The notes below the pieces were generated by a model. It had not been told where the DNA came from and searched no databases. It saw nothing but the letters and a program-made list of their open reading frames with translations. The position numbers were made by a program, and so were the translations under genes. Shown piece after piece: positions 32,592 through 41,438 of a stretch of 64,000 bases of DNA. The stretch comes from Acidobacteriota bacterium (GTDB lineage: Bacteria > Acidobacteriota > Thermoanaerobaculia > Multivoradales > Multivoraceae), in the NCBI GenBank assembly GCA_003388555.1, contig QQVD01000029.1, forward strand, positions 1 through 64,000. Direction: 5' to 3'. Position 1 is the first letter of the stretch, and every line of letters begins with the position of its first letter.

Positions 32592-33548
32592 TCAGGCGCC
32601 GGCCGAGCTCAGGTTAGCGACCGCCTTGGCGATCGCGTCGGTGGTGCCGGCGGGAGAGCAGCCGAGCTGCCGGTCGATCCGCCGCGCCAGTCCGGTGAGC
32701 ACCATGCCCGGACCGACCTCGAGAGCCTGGTCGACGCCACGACGCACGATCACCTGCATCGACTCGACCCATCGTACCGGCGAGTCGACCTGACGGACGA
32801 GCGCGTCGCGGATCGCGTCACCGGCGGTGAGCGCCTCGGCGTCGACGTTGCAGACCACCGGCACCTTCGGGTCGCGGATCTCGGCCTGCTCGAGCAGCGG
32901 CCGCATCGCCTCGCGGGCGGGAGCCATCAGCGGCGAGTGGAACGGCGCCGAAACCGGCAGCATCACGGTGCGCTTGGCGCCCGCCTCGGCGGCCAGCTCG
33001 CAGGCCCGCTCGACCGCCGCTCTGGCGCCGGCGATGACGATCTGCTCCGGTGCGTTGAGGTTGGCGACGCTGCACACGGCACCGCAGTCGCGAGCCGCCG
33101 CAGCAGTGACCCGCTCGACGTCGGCGGCGCCGAGGCCGAGCACGGCGGCCATGGCGCCCTCGCCGACCGGCACCGCCTGCTGCATCGCCTCACCGCGCCG
33201 ACGCACCAGCCGCACGGCGTCCTCGAAGTCGAGCGCTCCGGCCGCCACCAGGGCCGAGTACTCCCCGAGGCTGTGTCCGGCGACGAGAGACGGCTCGATG
33301 CCGGCGGCCTCGAGGTGGCGCAGCGCCGCGATCGAGGTGGTGAGGATCGCCGGCTGAGTGTTCGCCGTCAGCTGCAGCTCCTCCTCCGGGCCCTCGAAGC
33401 ACAGCCGCGACAGCGGCACACCGAGCGCCGCGTCGGCGCGTTCGAACACCTCCGCGGCAGCCGCCAGGCCGTCGTGCAGATCGCGGCCCATGCCGACGCT
33501 CTGCGATCCCTGCCCCGGGAAGAGGAAGGCGATGGATTGGGCGCCCAT
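32592..33548 (-). CDS. fabD: Malonyl-CoA:ACP transacylase
   Basis: 318 residues. It opens with FLFPGQGSQSVGMG. The nucleophile is Ser93 in GHSLGEYSALVAAG, and the catalytic His is in VSAPFHSPLM. It transfers malonyl groups from CoA to ACP. ATG at 33548 has AGGAG about 11 nt upstream. It lies between plsX and fabG in the standard order, and is the only malonyl transferase seen in the window, so both ACP systems probably depend on it. Confidence 0.97.
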   Translation of the reverse strand: MGAQSIAFLFPGQGSQSVGMGRDLHDGLAAAAEVFERADAALGVPLSRLCFEGPEEELQLTANTQPAILTTSIAALRHLEAAGIEPSLVAGHSLGEYSALVAAGALDFEDAVRLVRRRGEAMQQAVPVGEGAMAAVLGLGAADVERVTAAAARDCGAVCSVANLNAPEQIVIAGARAAVERACELAAEAGAKRTVMLPVSAPFHSPLMAPAREAMRPLLEQAEIRDPKVPVVCNVDAEALTAGDAIRDALVRQVDSPVRWVESMQVIVRRGVDQALEVGPGMVLTGLARRIDRQLGCSPAGTTDAIAKAVANLSSAGA

Positions 33549-33610
33549 GGTTTGGGTGTCTCCTGCTGTCGAGCGGCCGGCGACGTTGTCGCCCCGCAGG
33601 GAACGTCGGC

Positions 33611-34636
33611 TCAGGCGCCGGCCGCGATGCGGCCGATCCGCGCCAGGCGGCCGCTGATCCGTTCGTGGATTCGGGCCTCGGCGAAGCCCGCGGCTCGCAC
33701 GATCGCGTTCTTGATCGCCTTGGCGTTGGAACGCCCGTGGGCGATGAAGCTCCCTGCCTTCAGACCGAGCAGCGGCGCGCCGCCGAACTCGTCGTAGGCA
33801 GTGCGACTGCGCAGTCGCAGCAGCGCCGGCTTGGCCAGGCCGCCGCCGAGGCGGGTCAGCGGGCTCTTGCCGATCTCTTCCCGGATCATCTCGAAGAGCA
33901 CTTCGGCGAGGGTCTCGGCGCTCTTCAGCACGACGTTGCCGACGAAGCCGTCACAGACCACCACGTCGGCGGTGCCGCGGAAGATGTCACTGCCCTCGAC
34001 GTTGCCGATGAAGTTCACCTCGGAGGCTTCGAGGGAACGGAACACCTCGCGGGTGACGTCGTTGCCCTTGCCCTCCTCCTCGCCGATCGAGAGCAGCCCG
34101 ACGCGCGGGCGCTCGACCCCGACGATCTCCTGCGAGAAGAGATCGCCCATGATCGCGAACTGCAGCAGCTGTTCTGGCTTGGTGTCGACGTTGGCGCCGA
34201 CGTCGAGCAGGATGGTCCAGCCGGTGCGATTCGGCAGCGTCGTCGCCAGGGCCGGGCGGTCGACCCCCTCGGCGACGCCGAGCACCATCTTCGACGCGAT
34301 CATCGCGGCGCCGGTGTTGCCGGCGCTGAGCATCACGTCGGCGTGCCCGTCGCGCACCTGCTGGGCGGCGATGCGGATCGAAGAGTCGCGCTTCTTGCGG
34401 ATCGGCGTGATCGCCGGCTCGTCCATACCGACGACTTCGGAGGCGTGCACCACCGAGAGCCGCCGCGCGACCTCGCCGCTGACCTGCCGCCGCTTGAGCT
34501 CCTCTCCGATCGCCGCCTCGTCGCCGACGAGCACCACCGCGATGCCCGAGTGCTCGCTGAGCGCCTCGAGTGCGCCCTGGACCGGACTGTGGGGAGCATC
34601 GTCGCCCCCCATCGCGTCGAGGGAAACCCGGATCAA
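33611..34636 (-). CDS. plsX: Phosphate acyltransferase PlsX
   Basis: 341 residues. It starts VSLDAMGGDDAP, the family N-terminus, and contains VMLSAGNTGAAMIASKMVLG, IGEEEGKGND, VEGSDIFRGTADVVVCDGFV and FGGAPLLGLKAG. It makes acyl-phosphate from acyl-ACP for phospholipid synthesis. The start is TTG at 34636: it gives the right N-terminus and has GGAGG about 9 nt upstream, and no ATG or GTG fits this frame. The rare start may limit translation. Confidence 0.96.
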   Translation of the reverse strand: MIRVSLDAMGGDDAPHSPVQGALEALSEHSGIAVVLVGDEAAIGEELKRRQVSGEVARRLSVVHASEVVGMDEPAITPIRKKRDSSIRIAAQQVRDGHADVMLSAGNTGAAMIASKMVLGVAEGVDRPALATTLPNRTGWTILLDVGANVDTKPEQLLQFAIMGDLFSQEIVGVERPRVGLLSIGEEEGKGNDVTREVFRSLEASEVNFIGNVEGSDIFRGTADVVVCDGFVGNVVLKSAETLAEVLFEMIREEIGKSPLTRLGGGLAKPALLRLRSRTAYDEFGGAPLLGLKAGSFIAHGRSNAKAIKNAIVRAAGFAEARIHERISGRLARIGRIAAGA

Positions 34637-34712
34637 GACCGTTCACCTCCTCGGGCCGGCGAGCGCGGGGCGACAGCGGGTCGCCCCCCGACCGGATGGC
34701 CCGGACCGCGGA

Positions 34713-34898
34713 TCAGAGCGTTTCCTTGCCTTCGATCACGTCGCGGCCGCGGTACTCGCCGCAGCTGCGGCAGGCGCGGTGCGGCAACTTGATCTCGCCG
34801 CAGCTGGGGCAGGTCGAACGGCCCGGCTCGGCCAGCGCGTCGTGGGCGCGGCGTCGGTCGCGGCGCGCCTTGGAGTGTCTGCGTTTCGGATTCGGCAT
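34713..34898 (-). CDS. rpmF: 50S ribosomal protein L32
   Basis: 61 residues. It has the typical basic start MPNPKRRHSKARRDRRRAHD and a zinc ribbon formed by CPSCGE and CRSCGEYRGRDV (two CxxC pairs). It lies between yceD and plsX, the conserved order in many bacteria. Confidence 0.97.
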   Translation of the reverse strand: MPNPKRRHSKARRDRRRAHDALAEPGRSTCPSCGEIKLPHRACRSCGEYRGRDVIEGKETL

Positions 34899-35260
34899 GG
34901 GTTCGGTCTCCTGTCTCGGATGTCGCGAAGTTGGGACGTCGGGTTGACGGGGTGTCTGCGGTGTCTGCGATGCGGGTCTCGGGATGCGAGGGACCGGGAT
35001 CGGATTGGCGGGGGTCTCGGGGTCTGCGGCTGCGGCGCACTGTCGGTCCGTCGCCTGCGGGCGGCAGCCTCGGGGAGGCCGGCGGAGGAACGGGAGCGCC
35101 GGCGCGGGTCCACCGCGGGCTGGCGAGGAGTCGGTGAGGTCTCTTGGCTGAGAGGTGAATCGGGATCGGGAGGGAATCGGGAGGATCGGAGTTCACTCGC
35201 GCGCCGTGGGTGGAAGCTGTGCTGAGGGCGCCCGGGCGGCCGGTGCTCGCCGCGAGCAGC
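34899..35260. other. 362-nt non-coding gap between the yceD-like gene and rpmF
   Basis: No gene is seen. The plus strand is purine/G-rich with irregular repeats of GGGATCGG, TCTCGGG and GTCTGCGG-like words, so the minus-strand transcript would be C-rich with little structure. No clear promoter or terminator could be assigned. Confidence 0.4.
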
Positions 35261-35839
35261 TCAGTGCTCGCTCGGAGCGCGCAGGGCCGCGAGGGCGCCC
35301 CAGCGCGGATCTCCCGCCGGTTCGCAGCCGCAGGCGACGCGGTTGCGGTCGGCGCCACAGGTCGGACACAGGCCGGCGCAGTCCTTGCGGCAGAGCGCCC
35401 GGGTCGGGAGGTTCAGGACCACCTGCTCGACCACGAAGTCGCGCGTGTCCACCTCGTCGCCCTGCACCGCCACGACACTCAGATCGTCCGCTTCCAGCTC
35501 CAGCTCGTCGTCGTACTCCTCGTGATCCGGGTTCCTGTCCGAGCCGTCTCCCCGCTGCGCGCCGTCCCCGATCCGCGGAGCACGACGCACCAGGAAGACC
35601 TCGAACGTCTCCACGATCCGTTCGAGCGCGGGCTCGAGACATCGAGCACACGCGAGACTCTGATCGTACTCCAGCGAGCCGTCGAGCAGGAAGCCTCCGT
35701 CGACGGCACGCAGCTCGCCCGATGCCTCCACCGTGCCGATCTCGAGCAGGTCGCTGCGCTCGATCTCCGCCGCCAGGCCGGAGATCTCGTCGCGCCACTC
35801 GAGCGGTCCGTCGAGCGCGTCGTCGAAGCTCAGGATCAT
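35261..35839 (-). CDS. YceD/DUF177 family protein
   Basis: 192 residues from ATG at 35839, which gives MILSFDDALDGPLEWRDEIS; a longer reading adds only an Arg-rich shadow. The family is recognised from CARCLEPALERIVETFEVFL (a CxxC), an acidic stretch (EEYDDELELEADDL), VVEQVVLNLPTRALCRKDC and a second metal-like CPTCGADRNRVACGC. YceD proteins sit next to rpmF in most bacteria and have been linked to 23S rRNA and ribosome assembly. The extra Cys set near the C-terminus is commonly present and may bind zinc. Confidence 0.9.
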   Translation of the reverse strand: MILSFDDALDGPLEWRDEISGLAAEIERSDLLEIGTVEASGELRAVDGGFLLDGSLEYDQSLACARCLEPALERIVETFEVFLVRRAPRIGDGAQRGDGSDRNPDHEEYDDELELEADDLSVVAVQGDEVDTRDFVVEQVVLNLPTRALCRKDCAGLCPTCGADRNRVACGCEPAGDPRWGALAALRAPSEH

Positions 35840-35971
35840 CGTCAGTCTCTCGCTCAAAGCCGCCCGCCGGCAGCGTCGTCGGATCGAGCCCCACACGCCC
35901 GACCTCGCCGGCACGACCTCATCCCGGGCCACAGCCGAGCCCATGAGCGTACGTCGCCGCCGCAGGGCCTG

Positions 35972-37366
35972 TCAATCGAGCGACGAGGCGTCACGAGCGG
36001 CGCGTTGCGCGGTGGCGACGCGTTGCGCGGTGGCGACGCGGGGTCGCAGCCCGAGAGTCCAGCCTCCGTCGCGGCGCTCGGCGACGGCGACGACATCGTC
36101 GGGGAACGAGAGCAGCGCGCGCTGCAGCACCCGCAGCCGGCGCCGCGCCGCGGAACCGAGCAGACGCAGGTCCTCCATGGTCTCGAGATAACCATCGAGC
36201 CACAGCGCCAACGCTCCCGGCCGGCACCACACGGCGAGGGCGCCGTCGCCGTGCCTCGAGACCTCGCGGCTCAGCGCCGCCTCGAGCTCGACCGCGGTCT
36301 CGGCGCTCACCCGGTCCCAGGCGCGGATCCGGGCCAGGCCGCCCTCGGGCCGGTACTCGCGCACGTCCAGGAAGCTGGCCATGCCTGCTCCCGGCAGCTG
36401 CCAGTCGGGCTCCGCCGGGCCCCAAGCGAGCAGCGCCGCGCTCGGCACCTGGGTGGCGCCGGGTCGGTTCGCCTGCTCGAGCAGCAGCAGCGCACTGGCG
36501 CCGTCGCCTCCCGAGACCGCGGCCAGGAACACGCGCCCGCCCAACAGCAACGGTCCCTCGGCTGCCAGCCGCTCCAACGCCGGGTCGGCAGCAGCGAGGC
36601 GGTCGTCGGCCGCTGCAGCCGGCGACAGCCTGAGCAGCACTCCGAGCGCCGGCGCGACCTCGACCCGGTAGAACGCCGTGTCGGGCACGGCACGACCGGC
36701 GGTGCGGCGCTCGGCAGCGAGCAGGGGATCGAGCAGCTCCGGACGCACCCGCAGCACCGCCGAAGCCCCCTCGAGGCCGGCCGGGAGGCTGGAGCCGGAG
36801 AACGAGCCCGACGCCGGCGCCGCCGCGGCCCCTCCGCCCGCCGTCACCGCCGACGCCGGCGATGGCACCGGGTCGAGCCTCAACGCCCAGACCCCGGTGC
36901 GCCAGGAGACCTCACCGCGTCGGTCCTCGAAGCTCACCGGGCCGCCGCCGAGCCAGTGGTCACGGCGCAGCCATCCGAGCAGACGCAGCACGGTGCCCCG
37001 GCCCGTCGACAGGCGAACCCGCACCTCGATCCCGCCGCGCGAGTCCTGTCGCAGCGCCAGGCTGCGCAAACCGGCCCGTCGCAACCACCACACCCTGCGG
37101 TCGGCCGGCTGCGAATCCCACAGCCTCAGGGCCTCGAGGCCGGCCGTCTGGCGCAGGCGCTCCAGCACCCCCTCCGGATCGTGCACCCACAGCGCGAGCT
37201 CCGAGTCGGGGTCGGCGACGAGGGCAGCCACCGGGTCATCGGCCCTCGGCCCCGACGCGCTCGGCCCGGGGCTCCACCACAGCGACAGGCACACCACCAG
37301 CACCGCCGCGAAGCCTCCGACCAGCAGCAGCAGGCGACGGATCGGACGGGCGGCGCCGCGGCTCAC
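35972..37366 (-). CDS. Membrane-anchored protein of unknown function
   Basis: 464 residues from GTG at 37366 (GTGA overlap with the GT4 gene upstream; GGAG 5 nt before). One N-terminal membrane segment (LLLLVGGFAAVLVVCLSLWW) leads to a large extracytoplasmic part without clear motifs. Repeated short stretches such as DDPVAALVADPDSELALWVH and SALLLLEQANRPGATQVPSA weakly suggest a DUF3352-like protein, but I do not commit to this. The C-terminus contains a perfect 18-bp duplication (RVATAQRVATAQR). Coupling to a glycosyltransferase hints at a role in polysaccharide or envelope assembly. Confidence 0.7.
   Translation of the reverse strand: MSRGAARPIRRLLLLVGGFAAVLVVCLSLWWSPGPSASGPRADDPVAALVADPDSELALWVHDPEGVLERLRQTAGLEALRLWDSQPADRRVWWLRRAGLRSLALRQDSRGGIEVRVRLSTGRGTVLRLLGWLRRDHWLGGGPVSFEDRRGEVSWRTGVWALRLDPVPSPASAVTAGGGAAAAPASGSFSGSSLPAGLEGASAVLRVRPELLDPLLAAERRTAGRAVPDTAFYRVEVAPALGVLLRLSPAAAADDRLAAADPALERLAAEGPLLLGGRVFLAAVSGGDGASALLLLEQANRPGATQVPSAALLAWGPAEPDWQLPGAGMASFLDVREYRPEGGLARIRAWDRVSAETAVELEAALSREVSRHGDGALAVWCRPGALALWLDGYLETMEDLRLLGSAARRRLRVLQRALLSFPDDVVAVAERRDGGWTLGLRPRVATAQRVATAQRAARDASSLD
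36002..36037. repeat. Perfect 18-bp tandem duplication inside a coding end
   Basis: CGTTGCGCGGTGGCGACG occurs twice in a row and adds six residues (RVATAQ) near the C-terminus of the unknown membrane-anchored protein. It keeps the frame, so it is a likely length-variable site between strains. Confidence 0.85.
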
Positions 37367-38790
37367 GGCGACTCCACCGCGCCACCCGTCGACGCCGACG
37401 CGAGGCGCCAGACGCGGAGCGTTTCCGCGGCGCTGCGCCGCCAGTCGAGCCCGGCCACCCGGCGCCTCCCCGCCTCGGCCAGCTGGCGGCGCAGGCCCGG
37501 TTCGCTGGCCAGACGCCCGATCGCCGAGCGCCAGGCCTCGGGGTCGTCCACCGGCAGCAGCAGGGCGGCTTCGCCCGCGACCTCCCGGAAGACAGGGATG
37601 TCGCTGCACAGCACCGGGGTGCCGGAGACCATCGCCTCGACCAGCGGCAACCCGAATCCCTCGTAGAGCGACGGCATCACCAGGCAGAGCGCATCGACGT
37701 AGAGACGCCTCAGGGTCGCGTCGTCGACGTAGCCCGGCCGCACCAGCCAGCCCGCGTCGACCCCGGCCTCGGCGCGACGCAGCAGCTCGTCGCTCTTCCA
37801 GCCGACGCCGCCGCACCAGACCAGTCGTGGCAGCGCCACGGAGCCTTCGCCACGCGGCGACCCGCCCACCGCGCCCTCCCACACGTCGAGCAGCAGTCCG
37901 AGGTTCTTGCGTGGTTCGATGGTGCCGACGTGCAGGGCATAGGGAACGGCCTCACCGCCGACGCCGCGCAGCGGCGGCGGGAGGTCGGCCTGCCGCGCGT
38001 CGCCGGCGTGCCCCAGGTGCCCCGGACCGTGCGGCACCGCGTGCACCGCGGCGGCAGCGAAGAGGCCGTCCTCCACGATCTCGCCGCGCACCGTGTGCGA
38101 GGGCGTGACGATGCGGTCGGCGCGCCGTATCGCCGCGTCGAGGTCGGCATCGAGCAGCGCCCGAGTGCCTTCGGAGAGGGTCCACGGGAACTTGCGCATC
38201 GCCAGGTCGTGCACCGTGACCACGAGCCTGCCGCGCGCCAGCCGCAGACGTCGCGGCACGATGAAGTTCGGCGCGAAGACCACCTGGTTGCGGTCGTAGC
38301 GGACGAGCAGTGGCTGCAGCAGCCGCAGCAACCTGTTCTGCCAAGCCGGCGGCAGGGTGAGGTCGTCGTCGAGCGGGTGCGCCACCAGATCGATCGCGGC
38401 ACCCTCGGGCAGCGGCCGCGACGGCTGGGGCGCGTCGGCCGAGAGGCCCTGCAGCCAGGGACCGTAGAGGCGCAGGTGCAGATCCGGCTCGTCGCGCAGC
38501 TCTTCGAGCACCAGGCGCAGGTACCAGCCGACACCGGTGAGAGGCAGGTAGAGCGGATCGACGTCGATGGCGACACACAGGCCATCGGCGCGACGCAGCT
38601 GCCGGTGGCGGCCGAACACCTGCGCCAGCCAGGTGAGCGTACGGCGTATCCGACGCGGCGCCAGGCGCCGCAACGACGAGCGCAGCCGACCCGCGGTACG
38701 GCGCAGCAGATCGAGAGGCCACTGGACCAACGGACGCAGCGGCGCCGGTACCGACTGCAGCCGACCACGCCCGCGCAGCATCAGGAGCAT
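37363..38790 (-). CDS. GT4-family glycosyltransferase
   Basis: 475 residues. It opens its catalytic part with VAIDVDPLYLPLTGVGWYLR and has the family 4 donor-binding block PSLYEGFGLPLVEAMVSGTP (E-x7-E), preceded by YALHVGTIEPRKNL. It probably transfers a sugar to a lipid-linked oligosaccharide in exopolysaccharide or O-antigen assembly. ATG at 38790 has GGAG about 9 nt upstream. The first 60 residues are Arg/Leu-rich and may bind the membrane. It is divergent from two further GT4 genes on the plus strand. Confidence 0.9.
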   Translation of the reverse strand: MLLMLRGRGRLQSVPAPLRPLVQWPLDLLRRTAGRLRSSLRRLAPRRIRRTLTWLAQVFGRHRQLRRADGLCVAIDVDPLYLPLTGVGWYLRLVLEELRDEPDLHLRLYGPWLQGLSADAPQPSRPLPEGAAIDLVAHPLDDDLTLPPAWQNRLLRLLQPLLVRYDRNQVVFAPNFIVPRRLRLARGRLVVTVHDLAMRKFPWTLSEGTRALLDADLDAAIRRADRIVTPSHTVRGEIVEDGLFAAAAVHAVPHGPGHLGHAGDARQADLPPPLRGVGGEAVPYALHVGTIEPRKNLGLLLDVWEGAVGGSPRGEGSVALPRLVWCGGVGWKSDELLRRAEAGVDAGWLVRPGYVDDATLRRLYVDALCLVMPSLYEGFGLPLVEAMVSGTPVLCSDIPVFREVAGEAALLLPVDDPEAWRSAIGRLASEPGLRRQLAEAGRRRVAGLDWRRSAAETLRVWRLASASTGGAVESP

Positions 38791-38990
38791 CCGGTCGATC
38801 TCCGGCGGACAGCTAAGCTACGACCGACCGAGGGCGGGGCCGCGAGCCGGATCGGGAGCGAACCGGGCCCGGATCCCGTCGCCGGGGAGGGCGCCCTGAG
38901 GCAGGGCCGCAGGGACCCGCAGCGATGGGCCGTGGGCGCCGCCAGTCTCCGCCGACTCCCCGCGTGCCGGCGTTCCGGACCCACCAGACG

Positions 38991-40157
38991 ATGTCCACGA
39001 TCGCAGTCGACGGCCGGAAGTGGAACGACTTCGGGATCGGCACCTACGTGCGGTGCCTGGTCGCGGCCCTCGCCCGGCACCAGGGTCCGCACGATCTGGT
39101 CCTCCTGCTGCATCCTGAGACGGTCCGGCAGGGTGGCGGCGACGAGCTGCCGGCCGCCGTGCGCACCCTGCCGGTGGCGGCGCGATCTTATTCGCTGCGC
39201 GAGCTGGTCGAGCTCGGACCGGTGCTGCGACGGGCGGGGGTCGACCTCTACCACTCCACCCACTATCCGCTGCCGTTGCGACCGCCCTGCCCGACCGTGG
39301 TGACGGTGCACGACCTGATCCACCTGCTCTTCCCACAGTTCCTGCCCGGCGGGCCGCGGCGGCTCGCGGCCAGGCTCTACGCCTCGGTGATGCTGCGGCG
39401 GTCGGCCCGACTCGCCGAACGCATCATCACTCCTTCGCGGCGCACCGCCCTCGACCTGCAGCGTCACCTGGCCGTGCCGCCGGAGAAGATCGACGCCATA
39501 CCCAACGGCGTCTCGAGCACGTTCCTCGCGCCGCAGGCGCAGGACGCGGTCGAGAGGACGCTCGCCGCGCTCGCGGTCCGCCGGCCCTACGTGCTCTTCG
39601 TCGGCAACCCGAAGCCGCACAAGAACCTCGAGGGCCTGCTCGCCGCGCTGGCCAGGTGGAGGCGCGAGGACCCGGCGGGCAGCCTCCCGGACCTGGTGTG
39701 TGCCGGCATCGAGCGGCAGCACCGTGGGCGTGTGGAGCGGCTGGCGAACGAGCACGGCCTGCCCCGTCCCCGACTGCTCGGCGTCGTCGACGAGGTGACG
39801 CTGGCGCACCTGTACACCGGCTGCGAGCAGTTCGCCTTCCCGAGTCTCTACGAGGGCTTCGGACTGCCGGTCGCCGAGGCGATGGCGTGCGGCGCGCCGG
39901 TGGTGACCTCGAAGCTGTCGTCGCTGCCGGAGGTCGCCGGCGACGCCGCGCTGCTCGTCGATCCCAGCGACGAGATGGCGCTCGCCGCCGCGATGCGGCG
40001 TCTCCACGAGGAGCCGGAGTTGCGGCAGGAGCTGGCGAGGCGTGGCCGCACCCGGGCCGGCGAGCTCAGCTGGGAGCTCGCCGCGCAGCGCACCGCGGCG
40101 GTCTACGAGGAAGCACTCACTGCACCGCACCGGCGACGCCAGGGAGGCGGGGCGTGA
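38991..40157 (+). CDS. GT4-family glycosyltransferase
   Basis: 388 residues. I start at ATG 38991 (MSTIAVDGRKWNDFGIGTYV) because the family begins here; an ATG at 38925 adds a poorly conserved tail. It contains PTVVTVHDLIHLLFP, VLFVGNPKPHKNLEGLL and the E-x7-E block PSLYEGFGLPVAEAMACGAP. The closest type is a mannosyltransferase-like GT4. Its stop overlaps the next GT4 start as GTGA, so the two act in one pathway, followed by the WcaJ-type initiating enzyme. Confidence 0.9.
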   Translation: MSTIAVDGRKWNDFGIGTYVRCLVAALARHQGPHDLVLLLHPETVRQGGGDELPAAVRTLPVAARSYSLRELVELGPVLRRAGVDLYHSTHYPLPLRPPCPTVVTVHDLIHLLFPQFLPGGPRRLAARLYASVMLRRSARLAERIITPSRRTALDLQRHLAVPPEKIDAIPNGVSSTFLAPQAQDAVERTLAALAVRRPYVLFVGNPKPHKNLEGLLAALARWRREDPAGSLPDLVCAGIERQHRGRVERLANEHGLPRPRLLGVVDEVTLAHLYTGCEQFAFPSLYEGFGLPVAEAMACGAPVVTSKLSSLPEVAGDAALLVDPSDEMALAAAMRRLHEEPELRQELARRGRTRAGELSWELAAQRTAAVYEEALTAPHRRRQGGGA

Positions 40158-41329
40158 GGCCCCAGGGAGTCGACCGACGACCGGCTCGGGTCGCCCTGGT
40201 GCACGACTGGCTGACCGGCATGCGCGGCGGCGAGAAGGTGCTCGAGCAGATCGCGGATCTGTTCCCGAAGGCGCCGATCCACACCCTCTTCCACTTCCCC
40301 GGCAGCGTCTCGCCCGCCCTCGAGTCGCACCCGATCCGGGTCTCCCGACTGCAGCGGATCCCGAGACTGCGCCGCCACTACCGGAGCTTCCTGCCGCTCT
40401 TCCCGGGCGCCATCGAGCGCTTCGACTTCTCGGACTTCGACCTCGTCGTCTCGACCAGCCATTGCGTCGCCAAGGGAGCGCGGGCGCCGAACGGAGTCCA
40501 CCTCTGCTACTGCCACACCCCGGTGCGCTACGCCTGGGACCAGCGCGACGCCTACTTCCCCGACGACGGGCCGCTGATCGGCTGGCTGCGCGGCCGGCTG
40601 CTCGACCGGCTGCAGCGATGGGATCGCACCAGCGCCGATCGGGTCGACGCCTACGCCGCCAACTCGCACTTCGTGCGGCGGCGGATCGAGCGCTTCTGGC
40701 GGCGCTCGGCGACGGTCGTGCACCCTCCGGTCGACGTCGAGGCGCTGGGGGCCGCCGCCGCGGCGCAGGGCAGGGAGGACCGGCGGGACCGCGAGCCGTA
40801 CCTGCTCAGCGTCGCGGCACTCTCGCCCTACAAGCGCCACGACCTGGCGATCGCCGCGGCGCGCCGGCTCGGCCGTCGCCTCGTCGTCGTCGGCGAAGGG
40901 CCGCAGCGCCGCGAGCTCGAGCATCTGGCCGGTGGCGACGGCAGGATCGAGCTCGTCGGGCGGGTGAGCACGGAACGCCTGCAGGCGCTGCTGATCGGAG
41001 CCGAGGCCTTCGTACAGCCCGGCATCGAGGACTTCGGCATCGCCGCGGTGGAGGCCCTGGCCGCCGGAACCCCGGTGGTCGCGGCCGCCGACGGCGGGGT
41101 GCTCGACATCGTCGTCGACGGCGAGCACGGCTTCCTCTACGACCCAGGAGACGGTCTCGAAGGCCTCCTCGGCGCTCTCGGGCGCGCCGCCGGGGCATCG
41201 CTGCCGGTCGCCTGCCTGCGGCAGCAGGCCTCCCGATTCTCCCGCGAGAGGTTCCGCTCGGCCTTCGTCGCCTTCCTCGAGCGAAGCCTCCAGGCCGACC
41301 TCTTCCGGCGTCTCGAGCTTTACGGATAG
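40154..41329 (+). CDS. GT4-family glycosyltransferase (WbaZ-like)
   Basis: 391 residues from GTG at 40154, with GGGAGG about 6 nt upstream. It starts VALVHDWLTGMRGGEKVLE, which is characteristic of WbaZ-type mannosyltransferases, with CYCHTPVRYAWD, LLSVAALSPYKRHDLAI and FVQPGIEDFGIAAVEALAAG (a modified E-x7-E region). It probably adds a sugar during surface polysaccharide assembly. It lies 109 nt before the polyprenyl-phosphate sugar transferase. Confidence 0.9.
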   Translation: MRPQGVDRRPARVALVHDWLTGMRGGEKVLEQIADLFPKAPIHTLFHFPGSVSPALESHPIRVSRLQRIPRLRRHYRSFLPLFPGAIERFDFSDFDLVVSTSHCVAKGARAPNGVHLCYCHTPVRYAWDQRDAYFPDDGPLIGWLRGRLLDRLQRWDRTSADRVDAYAANSHFVRRRIERFWRRSATVVHPPVDVEALGAAAAAQGREDRRDREPYLLSVAALSPYKRHDLAIAAARRLGRRLVVVGEGPQRRELEHLAGGDGRIELVGRVSTERLQALLIGAEAFVQPGIEDFGIAAVEALAAGTPVVAAADGGVLDIVVDGEHGFLYDPGDGLEGLLGALGRAAGASLPVACLRQQASRFSRERFRSAFVAFLERSLQADLFRRLELYG

Positions 41330-41438
41330 GCTTGTCGATGGCGGCCATCGGTCGCCACCCAACGAAGATCTCCCCCTCCAACTCCGATCGTTTCCTCCGC
41401 TCGGCCCCGACCGGCCCGCGATCACTTCCCTTGTCGAG

